Shown here one piece after another: positions 1 through 12,606 of a DNA stretch of 64,000 bases. Position 1 is the first letter of the stretch; each line of letters opens with the position of its first letter. The notes under the pieces were generated by a model that saw nothing but the letters and a program-made list of their open reading frames with translations, did no database searches and was not told the DNA's origin. Where the stretch lies: assembly GCF_013141775.1 (NCBI RefSeq), contig NZ_WHOB01000098.1, forward strand, positions 62,001-126,000. Direction: 5' to 3'. The position numbers and the translations under genes are program-made. This DNA is from Paenibacillus phytohabitans (GTDB lineage: Bacteria; Bacillota; Bacilli; Paenibacillales; Paenibacillaceae).

Positions 1-640
1 AGCCGCTGTCTCTTGATTGTACGGGATCGATGTCTGAGAGGTTTTTATCGGTAAAAGCTTTCGAGACAAAGGCCAGTCCCGCCATCGCAAGCTCCTTGTC
101 CGCTTCATAATAGCCTGACAAAGTGAACTTCTGGCTGATCATCCGCTCACCAATATCTATCTGCAGCGTGATCTCCTTGCCGAGCTCCGGCTGCACCCCC
201 AGCTTGTCCAGAATCCAGGTGTTCAGGGCAACCTCATTCTCTCCAGTAGGCAATCCTCCCTCTGTGAACACGATAAAGCTGTGATCCGCGTAGACCTGAT
301 CAATCTGAAGCACCTCAACGGGATCATGCTTAAATTCTGTATTCCCCAATCTGCCGGAACTAAGCGAGTAGTCATATAGTTTAATTGAAGGATGCTTCCG
401 CAGCGTAGCGGCTTCTTCCGGAGTAAGGTATTTAAAGCCTCCGTGGAAGTCACTTCCGGCTGTTTTCATTTGTGCATATTGCATAGACTGGTTGATACTC
501 AGAGCCATAGTGAAAATGGAAGTAATAAGCAGTGTAGTCAGCACAATAGCGCAGATGGCCGCCAAATTTCGCAACCGGTTGGCCCGCAGGCTGGCCATCG
601 CCAGGTTGAACACGGTCTTCCGGTTGTTCGTAGCGATCAT
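1..640 (-). CDS. ABC transporter permease, FtsX/MacB type (partial, N-terminal part)
   Basis: The frame reads leftwards from an ATG at 640 and stays open to the window edge, so only about 213 N-terminal residues are present. The start [25 protein letters not shown] is followed by one hydrophobic segment (about residues 25-50) and a long soluble region, the usual arrangement of MacB-PCD/FtsX permeases: cytoplasmic arginine-rich start, TM1, then a large extracytoplasmic domain. Its ATG overlaps the stop codon of the upstream ATPase gene (ATGA, 637-640), so the two are translationally coupled and almost certainly form one transporter. The substrate cannot be read from this part; with a two-component system in front, peptide or antibiotic export or sensing is the usual role. 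The C-terminal TM bundle lies outside the window. Confidence 0.85.
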   Translation of the reverse strand, partial: MIATNNRKTVFNLAMASLRANRLRNLAAICAIVLTTLLITSIFTMALSINQSMQYAQMKTAGSDFHGGFKYLTPEEAATLRKHPSIKLYDYSLSSGRLGNTEFKHDPVEVLQIDQVYADHSFIVFTEGGLPTGENEVALNTWILDKLGVQPELGKEITLQIDIGERMISQKFTLSGYYEADKELAMAGLAFVSKAFTDKNLSDIDPVQSRDSG

Positions 641-1335
641 AACCGGCTCTCCCCGGGTGCCTGCGTTAATCCTGAGGCGATCCTGCCGTCCTCAATGCGG
701 ATGATCCGGTCCGCCATCTGGGCGATGGCTTCGTTATGCGTAATCATAACAATAGTCTGGTCGAATTTGACACTGAGCTGTTTCAGCAGGATAAGCACCT
801 CCTGGCTGGTCTTGCTGTCCAGATTGCCGGTGGGTTCATCAGCAAGGATAATGGAAGGCTTGGTCGCAAGCGCTCTTGCGATGGCCACGCGCTGCTGCTG
901 GCCGCCGGAGAGTTCAGCAGGCAGATTGCGGGTCTTCTCCTGCAGTCCCAGACTCGTGATAATCAGGTTCAGATACTCCTGGTCGATCTGGCCTCCGTCA
1001 AGCTCAATGGGCAGGACGATATTTGCCAGCACATTCAGGATCGGCACCAGATTATAGCTCTGGAAAACGAATCCGACAGAGCGGCGTCTGAAAATGGTTA
1101 ACTTCTCATCACTCATCTGAAAAATATCATGCCCGTTGACATACACCTTGCCTTCTGTGGCCCGGTCCAGACCCCCGAGCATATGCAGCAGTGTACTTTT
1201 TCCGCTGCCGCTCGTGCCGACGATTGCCACGAACTCCCCTTTCTCGACATTCATAGATACGTTATCCAGAGCCTTGACCGTCTGCGCTCCTTTTCCATAA
1301 TATTTCTTGAGATTCTCTATTCGCAGAATAGGCAT
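637..1335 (-). CDS. ABC transporter ATP-binding protein (MacB/LolD/BceA-like)
   Basis: 232 residues, normal for a stand-alone ATPase of the lipoprotein/macrolide/bacitracin exporter class. Visible motifs: Walker [10 protein letters not shown] (residues 40-48), Q-loop Gln at about 92, signature LSGGQQQR (142-149), Walker B IILADEP (162-168), followed by the D-loop and the switch His in MITHNEA. It powers the FtsX-type permease encoded immediately downstream (4-bp overlap). The two-component genes lie just upstream on the same strand, separated by 96 bp that contain a direct repeat likely bound by the response regulator. A BceAB- or MacB-like envelope-stress function is inferred from this layout; the substrate is unknown. 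Confidence 0.92.
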   Translation of the reverse strand: MPILRIENLKKYYGKGAQTVKALDNVSMNVEKGEFVAIVGTSGSGKSTLLHMLGGLDRATEGKVYVNGHDIFQMSDEKLTIFRRRSVGFVFQSYNLVPILNVLANIVLPIELDGGQIDQEYLNLIITSLGLQEKTRNLPAELSGGQQQRVAIARALATKPSIILADEPTGNLDSKTSQEVLILLKQLSVKFDQTIVMITHNEAIAQMADRIIRIEDGRIASGLTQAPGESRL

Positions 1336-1387
1336 GTTATATTCCTCCTGTGCGTATGTTCTTATTCACATCTTCAAGGTATCAGAC

Positions 1388-1418
1388 AAATCTAACAGGA
1401 GAGTGTCTGAAATCTGAC
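1388..1418. promoter_or_regulatory. Direct repeat, candidate OmpR-type operator
   Basis: AAATCTAAC (1388-1396) and AAATCTGAC (1410-1418) on the plus strand are 22 bp apart, two helical turns, and each is flanked by further symmetry (CAGACA / GTCTGA). They sit between the histidine kinase gene and the ABC ATPase gene, in front of the latter. OmpR-family regulators bind such tandem half-sites on one DNA face, so this is a plausible target of the regulator at 2463-3149. Binding itself is inference. Confidence 0.45.
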
Positions 1419-1431
1419 GGAATGGACATAT

Positions 1432-2466
1432 TCAGCATAGCGGCAGGAAGATCGAGAACACAGTGCCTTGCCCGGGCACAGATGCAGCCTTCATATGTCC
1501 GCCTTGTGCAGTGATAATCTCCCGCGCCAGGAATAGTCCTATTCCCACGCCATCTATATCGCGCACATTATTTCCCCGGTAGAACCGCTTGAAGATTTGG
1601 GGCAGCTCTTCCTGGGAGATTCCCCGGCCGGTATCTGCGATATCCAGGCGTACAAACATCTCATTCGCTTCAGCGGTGATATGGATGCTGCCTCCCGCTT
1701 CTGTATATTTCACGGCGTTCTCCAGCAGATTGAATAACACCTCGGTTGTCCACTTGGAGTCATGGTGCGCGGTGATGTGGGCTTCACAGCTTATACTGAT
1801 AGTGATACAGCTGCTCTCTGCCTGGATGAAAATCTGCGAGACTGCTTCAGAAACGGCGAGGATCACAGGAGAAGACACCATGTGCAAAGAAATCATGCCC
1901 GTCTCAAGTCTGGACAGCTTGACCAGGGATTGGATCAGCCAGTCGAGCTTTTCCGACTGCTTTTTAACTTGGAGAACAAGCGGAAGCGCATGCTCATCAT
2001 GCACCAGATTTTCCTCAAGCAGCTGGCTGTAAATCATAATATTGGATAACGGTGTTTTGGTCTGATGGGAGATATCGGAGATCAGTTCTTTAATTTTGTT
2101 CTTTTCCGTCTCCAGATTCTGTCCGTTCACTCTGGCAATCTCTATGTACCGCATTAATTTATGTTCTATGGAGGAGAGAAGGGTTTCTTCATAATTATAG
2201 TTTGGCTCACGCCCGAGAGTAGCGTTGTCTACCAGTGTCTCTACCTTTTCCATAAAAGAAGTGAGCTGATGCCTGAGCGACCAGGACCAGGCCCCTCCAA
2301 GGATCAGTATGCAGAGTATAAACAGAAGGGAGAGTCCGAGGAGGGATGAGCCAGTGGTATCCAGTAATATAATAGAAGTCACATAAGCCAGTACCAGAAT
2401 GATAAAAGCCGCAGCAACCCCCAGATTTACCAGCCGGGTATGCGGCAGTCGTTCTTGTCCCTTCAT
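1432..2466 (-). CDS. Sensor histidine kinase, short-loop membrane type
   Basis: 344 residues from the ATG at 2466, which overlaps the regulator's stop (ATGA); an in-frame ATG at 2487 lies inside the regulator gene and is less likely. Two TM helices (about residues 14-35 and 41-62) are joined by only a few residues, so there is no real extracellular sensor domain. This resembles intramembrane-sensing kinases that take their signal from a partner transporter. The H-box SDISHQTKTPLSN puts the phospho-acceptor His at 134; the N box (NLLENAVKYT), G1 (DTGRGIS) and G2 (GVGIGLFLA) are all present. Partner regulator upstream, ABC transporter downstream, all on one strand: a self-contained sensing and export module. 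Confidence 0.9.
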   Translation of the reverse strand: MKGQERLPHTRLVNLGVAAAFIILVLAYVTSIILLDTTGSSLLGLSLLFILCILILGGAWSWSLRHQLTSFMEKVETLVDNATLGREPNYNYEETLLSSIEHKLMRYIEIARVNGQNLETEKNKIKELISDISHQTKTPLSNIMIYSQLLEENLVHDEHALPLVLQVKKQSEKLDWLIQSLVKLSRLETGMISLHMVSSPVILAVSEAVSQIFIQAESSCITISISCEAHITAHHDSKWTTEVLFNLLENAVKYTEAGGSIHITAEANEMFVRLDIADTGRGISQEELPQIFKRFYRGNNVRDIDGVGIGLFLAREIITAQGGHMKAASVPGQGTVFSIFLPLC

Positions 2467-3149
2467 AGAGTCGGCCCTTCTGTCCATGTATACCCTAAAC
2501 CATAAACGGTCTTAATATATTGGGGAGCGGAGGGTTCATCTTCGATTTTGGCCCGCAATCTTTTGATCGCTACCGTCAATGCGTTCTCATCCACGAAGAC
2601 AGCCTCCTGGCTCCACGTTTTGTCGATCAGCTGCTCTCGGGTCAGAATGTTGCCTCTGTTCACTACCAGTATGCGCAGCAGTTTCTGTTCGGACTTGCTC
2701 AGCAGCAGGGGGCGGCTGTTCTTGAAATATTCCATTTTGCCAAAATCAAATTCCAGCGGTCCGATAATGATCCTGTCACTGGCAGGCGCATCGCTCCTTC
2801 TCAGGACGGCCATTACCCGGGCCCGCAGAACCATCAGACTGAATGGCTTCGTAATATAGTCATCAGCTCCCAGCGCAAAGCCGGTAACAATATCCGGCTC
2901 CATGTCGTTGGCTGTCAGAAATATAATCGGCACTTGTGAGGTTCGGCGGATTCTCTCGCAGTAATCGAGTCCGCTTCCGTCCGGAAGATTCACATCCAGC
3001 AGAATGAGATCTATCTGGGTTGAGGATATAATCTGATCAGCCATCGCCACAGAATAGGCTTGCTCTATAATTAAGTCATTTTGAGCCAAGGACAAGGCGA
3101 TCCCCTTGTTCAGGCTTCGGTCATCTTCAACGATCAGCAGTGTCTTCAT
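2463..3149 (-). CDS. OmpR-family response regulator
   Basis: 228 residues: receiver domain (1-120) with acidic pocket Glu8-Asp9-Asp10, phospho-acceptor Asp52 (LILLDVNLPDGSG) and the conserved Lys in ITKPF; then a winged-helix DNA-binding domain ending in the typical KTVYGLGYTW. First gene of the set running left: regulator, kinase, ATPase, permease. The start ATG at 3149 follows an AGGAG site. It is the probable activator of the downstream transporter genes through the repeat at 1388-1418. Confidence 0.93.
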   Translation of the reverse strand: MKTLLIVEDDRSLNKGIALSLAQNDLIIEQAYSVAMADQIISSTQIDLILLDVNLPDGSGLDYCERIRRTSQVPIIFLTANDMEPDIVTGFALGADDYITKPFSLMVLRARVMAVLRRSDAPASDRIIIGPLEFDFGKMEYFKNSRPLLLSKSEQKLLRILVVNRGNILTREQLIDKTWSQEAVFVDENALTVAIKRLRAKIEDEPSAPQYIKTVYGLGYTWTEGPTL

Positions 3150-3252
3150 GGGCGTAACTCCTTTGTGTGGATGAAGCGTTATCTCAATATTATGGCCATG
3201 ACTGGGAGATCCTGCAAGGGAGTATGATGCCGTATAATTTGGAAGAGACAGT

Positions 3253-3297
3253 AAAAAAGCTGTTCCCTGGCAGAAATCTGCCGGGAAACAGCTTTTA
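3253..3297 (-). terminator. Rho-independent terminator of the SLH/collagen gene
   Basis: A long hairpin (AAAAGCTGTTTCCCGGCAG paired with CTGCCAGGGAACAGC, one G·T) with a T tract on the minus strand, 18 bp after the stop of the 3315-5594 gene. The opposite strand also has a short T run, so it may work in both directions. Confidence 0.85.
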
Positions 3298-3314
3298 ATT
3301 AATAAAATGAATTA

Positions 3315-7444
<4,130 letters not shown>

Positions 7445-7732
7445 TCAATCCCTCCATTTGATTTGAAATGATATATATCACACTCTATCACAGTAAAGTG
7501 GACATATTCTGGACATTATCCGACAAAAGTCTTCATTATAATGTAGAGTCCAACAATAGTTGTGTAGCTTTATGCAAAAAGAATGATTTCCCGAGCCCCG
7601 CAGTCTGCGGTCGTGCATAAGTCCCCGACTAAGGTCCAGTACATAAAACCGTCCACAGTCTGTTTTGAAAATCTGCGGTTTGCCCTAGAATAAGGTTATA
7701 AGAAAGAGATCAGCGAAAGGCGGTGAGAAAAA

Positions 7733-8032
7733 ATGCAAAGAAAAGGTAACGGACTTGCGATTGTGCTGATTGCAATTGGAGCGGTAATGCTGTTAGGGAT
7801 TTTGCCTCATTTGATTCACGGCATCTTCGGCATCCTGTTCCCGGTATTGCTGGTGGTTCTCGGATACTACGGAATTAAGAGCGGACGCAAAATTATCGGC
7901 TGGGTGGTAATGTTCATCGGTATCATGTCCCTGCTCTCCAAGCTTTCCTGGATTATCGGACCGCTGCTCGGTGTGGCGCTGGTAGTGTGGGGCATCTCGG
8001 TACTCCGGGGTAAGCGGAGCAGAACATACTAA
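7733..8032 (+). CDS. Small LiaI/LiaF-N-like membrane protein
   Basis: 99 residues, nearly all hydrophobic: TM segments at about 8-25, 28-45, 52-68 and 72-88, with basic ends (MQRKGN, RGKRSRTY). This matches the four-helix transmembrane domain shared by LiaI and the N-terminus of LiaF. It leads an operon with PspA, PspC, LiaF, LiaS and LiaR homologues, where LiaI-type proteins act as membrane anchors for PspA/LiaH under cell-wall stress. AAAGGCGGTGAG precedes the ATG. The 288 bp upstream, shared with the divergent glycosyltransferase gene, must hold the stress promoter; it contains a GACTAAGGTC inverted repeat near 7630-7645 but no motif I can assign with confidence. Confidence 0.75.
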   Translation: MQRKGNGLAIVLIAIGAVMLLGILPHLIHGIFGILFPVLLVVLGYYGIKSGRKIIGWVVMFIGIMSLLSKLSWIIGPLLGVALVVWGISVLRGKRSRTY

Positions 8033-8079
8033 GAGGTAGAACAATTACTTAATTAGAAGCAGGGAGGGAACAGGAAATC

Positions 8080-8757
8080 ATGAGTGTTTTTCGCAGAATG
8101 AGGGATATCACCGTAGCCAACTTGAATGAACGCCTGGAGCAGAGTCAGGATCCCGTGAAGCTGATTGATCAATTTCTACATTCAACCCGTGAAGAAATTG
8201 GGGAGGCAGAGCGGCTGTACCAGCAGTACGCTTCCCATACGAAGCAATTGCAGCAGCAGGTGAATCAGGCAACCGCCATGAGAAACAAACGTGAAGAGCA
8301 GGCACTCCTCGCGCTTAAGGCCGGCGAAGATCATCTCGCCAAACTGGCATTGCAGGAGAAAATTATCCACGAGGAAAAGCTGGAGCAATACAGCGGGCTG
8401 CTGGAAACCAGCCAGCAATCACTCTTCGAGCTTGAAAGCCAGTTGAATGAACTCAAAATTGAGTATCAGACGGTGTACAGCAAACGCCAGTTCTATGCAG
8501 CCCGGATGGAATCACTTCGGCTGCAGCAGCGCATGAATCAAAGAGCGAGTGCTTACGGCGGCGGTGATGTTCCCAAGATGTTCGGCCGTCTGGAGGACAA
8601 GATGACCGATTGGGAGCTGGAAGCCAAAAGCCTGAGCGATTTGCGCCGGATGGGACAGGAATACGCAGTGCAGGCCGGTGAGACGGTGGCGACCGTGCTC
8701 GAAAGAGAAATGGCCCGCCTGAAGGAGAAGCTGAACAATGATGGCAGAAAGGAGTAG
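8080..8757 (+). CDS. pspA: PspA/IM30 (LiaH-like) phage-shock protein, copy 1
   Basis: 225 residues, almost entirely charged heptad coiled coil, starting MSVFRRMRDITVANLNERLEQSQDPVKLIDQFL, the standard PspA_IM30 opening with an amphipathic N-terminal helix. It forms large oligomers on the cytoplasmic membrane face and stabilises a leaky membrane. The ATG follows GGGAGGGAACAGG. The adjacent LiaI-like membrane protein and PspC-domain protein are the expected partners. A second family member lies at 9242-9949, so the operon carries two. Confidence 0.92.
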   Translation: MSVFRRMRDITVANLNERLEQSQDPVKLIDQFLHSTREEIGEAERLYQQYASHTKQLQQQVNQATAMRNKREEQALLALKAGEDHLAKLALQEKIIHEEKLEQYSGLLETSQQSLFELESQLNELKIEYQTVYSKRQFYAARMESLRLQQRMNQRASAYGGGDVPKMFGRLEDKMTDWELEAKSLSDLRRMGQEYAVQAGETVATVLEREMARLKEKLNNDGRKE

Positions 8758-8761
8758 TACT

Positions 8762-9238
8762 ATGACCCGATTGTACCGTTCAACCAGAGACAGGGTAATG
8801 ACAGGGCTGGCAGGCGGATTGTCCGAGACACTCGGCATCGACTCCACACTGTTCAGAATTCTGCTGGTGGTCAGCATTCCTTTTAGCGGAGGAGCCACTA
8901 TCCTGGTGTACCTTATCGCAGCAATGGTAATTCCCAAGGAGCCTACCCAGTACAATCCCTTCGGACCTGGACCCGGCGCGCCGGGCGGCCCATATGGCGG
9001 TCCTTACTCAGGCAGACCTGAGCATGGCCGCGGACCGCAGGGACCTCAGGGACAACAAGGATATGGCCCTTACGGCGGACAGCCGGGCTATAATCCCGGC
9101 TATGACAAAGCAGGCGCTTACACGGCTCCCGATTCCGGTCTGGATGCCATGATGAAGGATATTGAGAAGAAGGCACTGCAAAAAGAAGTAGAAGAGCTCA
9201 AACAAAAACTGTCTAAATACGAGAAGGGAGAAGTGTAA
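8762..9238 (+). CDS. pspC: PspC-domain membrane protein
   Basis: 158 residues from the ATG at 8762, which has AAAGGAG at 8748-8754; an in-frame ATG at 8738 lies inside pspA and has no ribosome site. The PspC domain occupies about residues 1-60 (RLYRSTRDRVMTGLAGGLSETLGIDSTLFRI, then a TM helix). A low-complexity Gly/Pro/Tyr-rich linker (about 65-115; GPGAPGGPYGGPYSG) and a C-terminal coiled coil (about 125-158; KALQKEVEELKQKLSK) follow. The coiled coil may contact the PspA proteins encoded on both sides. It acts at the cytoplasmic membrane as sensor or anchor of the phage-shock response. Confidence 0.85.
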   Translation: MTRLYRSTRDRVMTGLAGGLSETLGIDSTLFRILLVVSIPFSGGATILVYLIAAMVIPKEPTQYNPFGPGPGAPGGPYGGPYSGRPEHGRGPQGPQGQQGYGPYGGQPGYNPGYDKAGAYTAPDSGLDAMMKDIEKKALQKEVEELKQKLSKYEKGEV

Positions 9239-9241
9239 ATT

Positions 9242-9949
9242 ATGGGAGTATTCAAACGGATTAAAGATATGACTAAAGCGTCGGTAAACGACATGTTGGA
9301 TAAGGTAGAGGACCCAATCGTAATGCTGAATCAATATCTGCGCGATATGGAGGCTGAGATTCATGAGGCTGAAGTAACGGTAGCGAAGCAGATGGCCAAC
9401 GAACGCCGTATGAAGCAGCGTGTGGATGAAGCCGCTAAGGTATCCGGACAGCGTGCAGCACAAGCGGAACTTGCGCTGAAGAACGGCCAGGAGGAAGTTA
9501 CCCGCAAGCTGCTGGAAGAGAAGATTTATTTCGACCAGAAGCATGTTGAATACAGCGAGCTTCACGCCCAGGCTGAGGTTCAAGCCAAGGAACTGGTGCA
9601 GCAGCTTCATGATATGAAGGATGAGTTCTACAAGCTGCGCAACAAACGTAATGAACTGGTCTCCCGCGCTCAAATGGCCAAAGCCAAGAAGCAAATGTCC
9701 CAGATCAGCAGTGTACATTCCATTGAAAGCGGAAGTGCATCCCTTGGATTCCACCGCATGGAAGAAAAGATTATGCAGCTGGAAGCGGAAGCAGATGTTA
9801 TGCGTGCTCCGTATAGCCCTTCGGCAACCGCATATGCTAAGCCGGTAGATCCTGAGAAGCAGCTCAAAGTGGAAGAACAGCTCGCAGCACTCAAGAGCAA
9901 GCTGAATTCTACTCCGGCAGCTCCTTCACTAGATAAAAAAGAAGAATAA
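9242..9949 (+). CDS. PspA/IM30 phage-shock protein, copy 2
   Basis: 235 residues, starting [36 protein letters not shown]: the same fold and opening as copy 1 but clearly diverged, so an old duplication or separate acquisition. Long coiled coil to about residue 200, then a Pro/Ala-rich tail ending DKKEE. It starts 3 bp after pspC and is closed by a hairpin at 9996-10035. The two copies may form mixed oligomers or act under different stresses. Confidence 0.9.
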   Translation: MGVFKRIKDMTKASVNDMLDKVEDPIVMLNQYLRDMEAEIHEAEVTVAKQMANERRMKQRVDEAAKVSGQRAAQAELALKNGQEEVTRKLLEEKIYFDQKHVEYSELHAQAEVQAKELVQQLHDMKDEFYKLRNKRNELVSRAQMAKAKKQMSQISSVHSIESGSASLGFHRMEEKIMQLEAEADVMRAPYSPSATAYAKPVDPEKQLKVEEQLAALKSKLNSTPAAPSLDKKEE

Positions 9950-9995
9950 TGCCTGTTTCTAAAGAATAGGCAGATATGATATGCTGAACAAGGTA

Positions 9996-10035
9996 AAGCC
10001 ATACGGTATGGATTCTCCATACCGGTATGGCTTTT
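9996..10035 (+). terminator. Hairpin with T tract after the psp block
   Basis: AAAGCCATACGGTATGG pairs with CCATACCGGTATGGCTTT across a 5-nt loop with a single bulge and runs into TTTT. It divides the liaI/psp genes from liaF-liaS-liaR, so the upstream genes can be made in excess of the signalling genes. Confidence 0.8.
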
Positions 10036-10112
10036 GTAGCGGGAAGCGGTTATAGCTGCAGATAAGCTGAGGCTTGCGAAGTCAGCTTGGCAAAACTTTA
10101 AGGAGGTGCGGA

Positions 10113-10760
10113 ATGGATAAACGGAACCGTTTGATTGCCATCGGACTGATTGGTGTCGGCTGCTTGATGATTTTTGGCAAATGGATCGGCTTCTTCTCCA
10201 TTGTCGCACTCCTGTTCCTGCTGCTGGGGATTTACCGGACAACGTCAGGCAAGGTGAAGCAGGGGTATAAGCTTCTGGGGATCGGTGCAGTGCTGCTGCT
10301 GCTGGACCATCTGCTGCTGGTGCTTGGAATCTGCCTGATTTCACTGGGTATGTTCTTTGTCAAATCCAAAAGAATGCAGCGCAAGGCCGGGTTTATGCAG
10401 AAGCAAAGCTTCTCTTCCAGATTCGACTGGGATCTCTCGCCGTGGGTCATGCGCAGCCTCAGCGCCTGGCATGTGCTGGGTGAGGCGGATGTGGATCTTT
10501 CGCTGGCAATGGCGGAAGAACAAGAGACGATTATGCTGTTCCAGGGTATTTTTGGCGATGTGGATATTCTGATGTCCGAGGATTACGGGGTAGAGATCGA
10601 AGCCTTCGTGTTGTTCGGCTCCATAGAATCCGGCAGTCACCGGGACACAGGGATGCTGAACCGGCTGAACTGGAAGTCACCCAACTACGACAGCAGCGAG
10701 CATAAAGTGAAATTCAATATCTCATATCTGATGGGCGATCTGGACATACGGTTTCCCTGA
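10113..10760 (+). CDS. liaF: LiaF/VraT-like membrane regulator
   Basis: 215 residues from the ATG at 10113, which has AAGGAGGTG directly before it; an upstream in-frame start at 10074 lacks such a site. Four hydrophobic segments in residues 5-95, then a soluble LiaF C-terminal domain with the repeated GDVDI/GEADVDL/GDLDI turns of a beta-helix-like fold. LiaF is the inhibitor that holds the LiaS kinase off until cell-wall antibiotics act. The kinase and regulator genes follow directly, as in the usual liaFSR arrangement. Confidence 0.87.
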   Translation: MDKRNRLIAIGLIGVGCLMIFGKWIGFFSIVALLFLLLGIYRTTSGKVKQGYKLLGIGAVLLLLDHLLLVLGICLISLGMFFVKSKRMQRKAGFMQKQSFSSRFDWDLSPWVMRSLSAWHVLGEADVDLSLAMAEEQETIMLFQGIFGDVDILMSEDYGVEIEAFVLFGSIESGSHRDTGMLNRLNWKSPNYDSSEHKVKFNISYLMGDLDIRFP

Positions 10761-10806
10761 TGAATAAAGCATATGAGCAGAGAGATGGAAGGGAGGGCTC
10801 CCGGGC

Positions 10807-11841
10807 ATGGGCAAAAAAAGCAGTAACATGGTAACGCGCAGTATGGGCGAGGGGGCTCTGTTCTCTTTGATCATGCTGCTTGTTATTACATACATTATGT
10901 ATACATATGGATTATTACAGCCGTTTGAGGACTGGAAGGTTGGCGTGAGAACGGCAATGACACTGATTCTGCTGCCGATGGCCTTCGGCATCGGGTACGG
11001 GTTCTATCAGGGCTTCCGCAGCAAGCGTAAGCTGGAGCTGCTGCGGGCGACGCTGGTAGCCTGGGAGAAGGGCAACCTCACCCCGGTGATGCCGGATCTG
11101 GGCCATGATGAGCTGGGCCGGCTCGGGGAACAGCTCGGACGGATCGGCGGCAAGTGGGAGAATCAGGTGACTACGCTGCAGCGGCTCTCCACCAATAATG
11201 CCAAGCTTGCCGAGCAAGCCCGGGTGACGGCGATTATCGAGGAACGTCAGCGGCTGGCACGCGAGCTGCATGATGCCGTATCCCAGCAGCTGTTCGCGAT
11301 CTCGATGACGGCAACGGCTGTAGGCCGGACGCTGGAGAAGGATTTCGACAAGGCGCAGCGGCAAATTGCGCTGATTGAGGAGATGTCCGCCGTAGCCCAG
11401 TCGGAGATGCGGGCACTGCTGCTGCACCTGAGGCCGGTATATCTGGAAGGCAAGGGGCTGGAGCAGGGGCTGCAGGAGCTGATCAAGGAACTGAAGATCA
11501 AGGTTCCGATCGATATTGTGTTCGAGATGGATCAGGGCGTGCAGCTGCTCAAAGGCGTCGAGAATCATTTGTTCCGAATTGTGCAGGAGGCGATCTCGAA
11601 CACGCTGCGCCATGCCAAAGCGGAGAAGCTGGAGATCCGCCTGCACCGCCGCGGGGATACGGTCCGTCTGACGCTGCGCGATGACGGGATCGGCTTTGAG
11701 ATGGATGAGAGCAAGCAGACATCCTACGGACTTTCGAATATGCAGGAGCGGATAACAGAGATCGGGGGCTCGATCCAGTTCATCACCGCTCCGGGCAAAG
11801 GAATGCGGATTGATATTACCGTACCGGTAGTCAATGAATAG
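10807..11841 (+). CDS. liaS: LiaS/VraS-like sensor histidine kinase
   Basis: 344 residues: two TM helices (about 18-36 and 48-66) with a very short outside loop, a HAMP-like linker, then HisKA_3 with ERQRLARELHDAVSQQL (His155) and a NarL-class HATPase (DDGIGFEM, YGLSNMQERI). The short sensor loop fits control through LiaF rather than direct ligand binding. 46 bp after liaF and 15 bp before liaR, in one transcription unit. Confidence 0.92.
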   Translation: MGKKSSNMVTRSMGEGALFSLIMLLVITYIMYTYGLLQPFEDWKVGVRTAMTLILLPMAFGIGYGFYQGFRSKRKLELLRATLVAWEKGNLTPVMPDLGHDELGRLGEQLGRIGGKWENQVTTLQRLSTNNAKLAEQARVTAIIEERQRLARELHDAVSQQLFAISMTATAVGRTLEKDFDKAQRQIALIEEMSAVAQSEMRALLLHLRPVYLEGKGLEQGLQELIKELKIKVPIDIVFEMDQGVQLLKGVENHLFRIVQEAISNTLRHAKAEKLEIRLHRRGDTVRLTLRDDGIGFEMDESKQTSYGLSNMQERITEIGGSIQFITAPGKGMRIDITVPVVNE

Positions 11842-11856
11842 GGGGCAAGGGTAACC

Positions 11857-12516
11857 ATGGAGATGGAGGAAGCGGAAGCGATCAAGGTCCTGCTGGTGGA
11901 CGATCACGAAATGGTCCGGATCGGACTTGCTGCGGTGCTTGGCACCGAGGATGGGATTGAAGTTGTAGGTGAAGCCGGAAGCGGCGAAGAAGGAATACGG
12001 CTGGCACAGGAATATAATCCGGATGTGGTACTGATGGATCTGGTGATGGACGGCATGGACGGGATCGAAACAACAAGACAGCTGTTGAAGCTGTACCCGG
12101 ACTGCAAAGTTATAGTGCTGACCAGTTATTTGGATGATGAGAAAATGTATCCGGTCATTGAAGCCGGCGCGTTCAGCTATCTGCTCAAAACCTCGCGGGC
12201 CAGTGAAGTCGCGGATGCGATCCGGGCTGCCGCAAGAGGTCAGTCCGTGCTGGAATCACAAGTGGCGTCCAAAATGATGAACCGGTTCCGCTCCAATGCC
12301 AGAGGTGAGTCTCCGGCCTACAAAGAGCTTACCGAACGCGAGATGGAAGTGCTGAAGCTGCTGGCCCAGGGCAAGTCCAATCAGGATATTGCCGATCAAT
12401 TAATTATTGGAATCAAGACAGTGAAATTCCATGTCACGAATATTCTTGCCAAGCTGGGCGTCGAAGACCGGACCCAGGCGGCTATTTACGCATATAAGAA
12501 TGGACTGGCGGAATAA
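11857..12516 (+). CDS. liaR: LiaR/VraR-like response regulator (NarL family)
   Basis: 219 residues: receiver with Asp15-Asp16 pocket and phospho-acceptor Asp61 (DVVLMDLVMDGMDG), then a LuxR-type helix-turn-helix (LTEREMEVLKLLAQGKSNQDIAD). Last gene of the lia-like operon and the expected activator of the promoter before 7733. The ATG follows GGGGGCAAGG. Confidence 0.93.
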   Translation: MEMEEAEAIKVLLVDDHEMVRIGLAAVLGTEDGIEVVGEAGSGEEGIRLAQEYNPDVVLMDLVMDGMDGIETTRQLLKLYPDCKVIVLTSYLDDEKMYPVIEAGAFSYLLKTSRASEVADAIRAAARGQSVLESQVASKMMNRFRSNARGESPAYKELTEREMEVLKLLAQGKSNQDIADQLIIGIKTVKFHVTNILAKLGVEDRTQAAIYAYKNGLAE

Positions 12517-12543
12517 AGCCATAGACCATAGAAGCCATAGATG

Positions 12544-12606
12544 CACTTTCAAGAGAAATCAGCCCTGGCCTGGGAAGGACGGGGGGATTATCTTGAAAGT
12601 GTTTTT
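12544..12606. terminator. Long-loop inverted repeat between convergent liaR and MATE genes
   Basis: CACTTTCAAGA (12544-12554) and TCTTGAAAGTG (12591-12601) are perfect complements and TTTTT follows. The 36-nt loop is long, and the right arm lies inside the last codons of the MATE gene. It is plausibly the liaR terminator. Confidence 0.45.

Noticed and set aside
7560-7732. Defined LiaR box upstream of the lia-like operon
   Set aside because: A GACTAAGGTC inverted repeat is present, but I cannot match it reliably to a known LiaR/VraR consensus.
10915-11907. Minus-strand ORF of 330 codons
   Set aside because: Antisense of liaS; His/Gln/Leu-rich shadow composition, no ribosome site.
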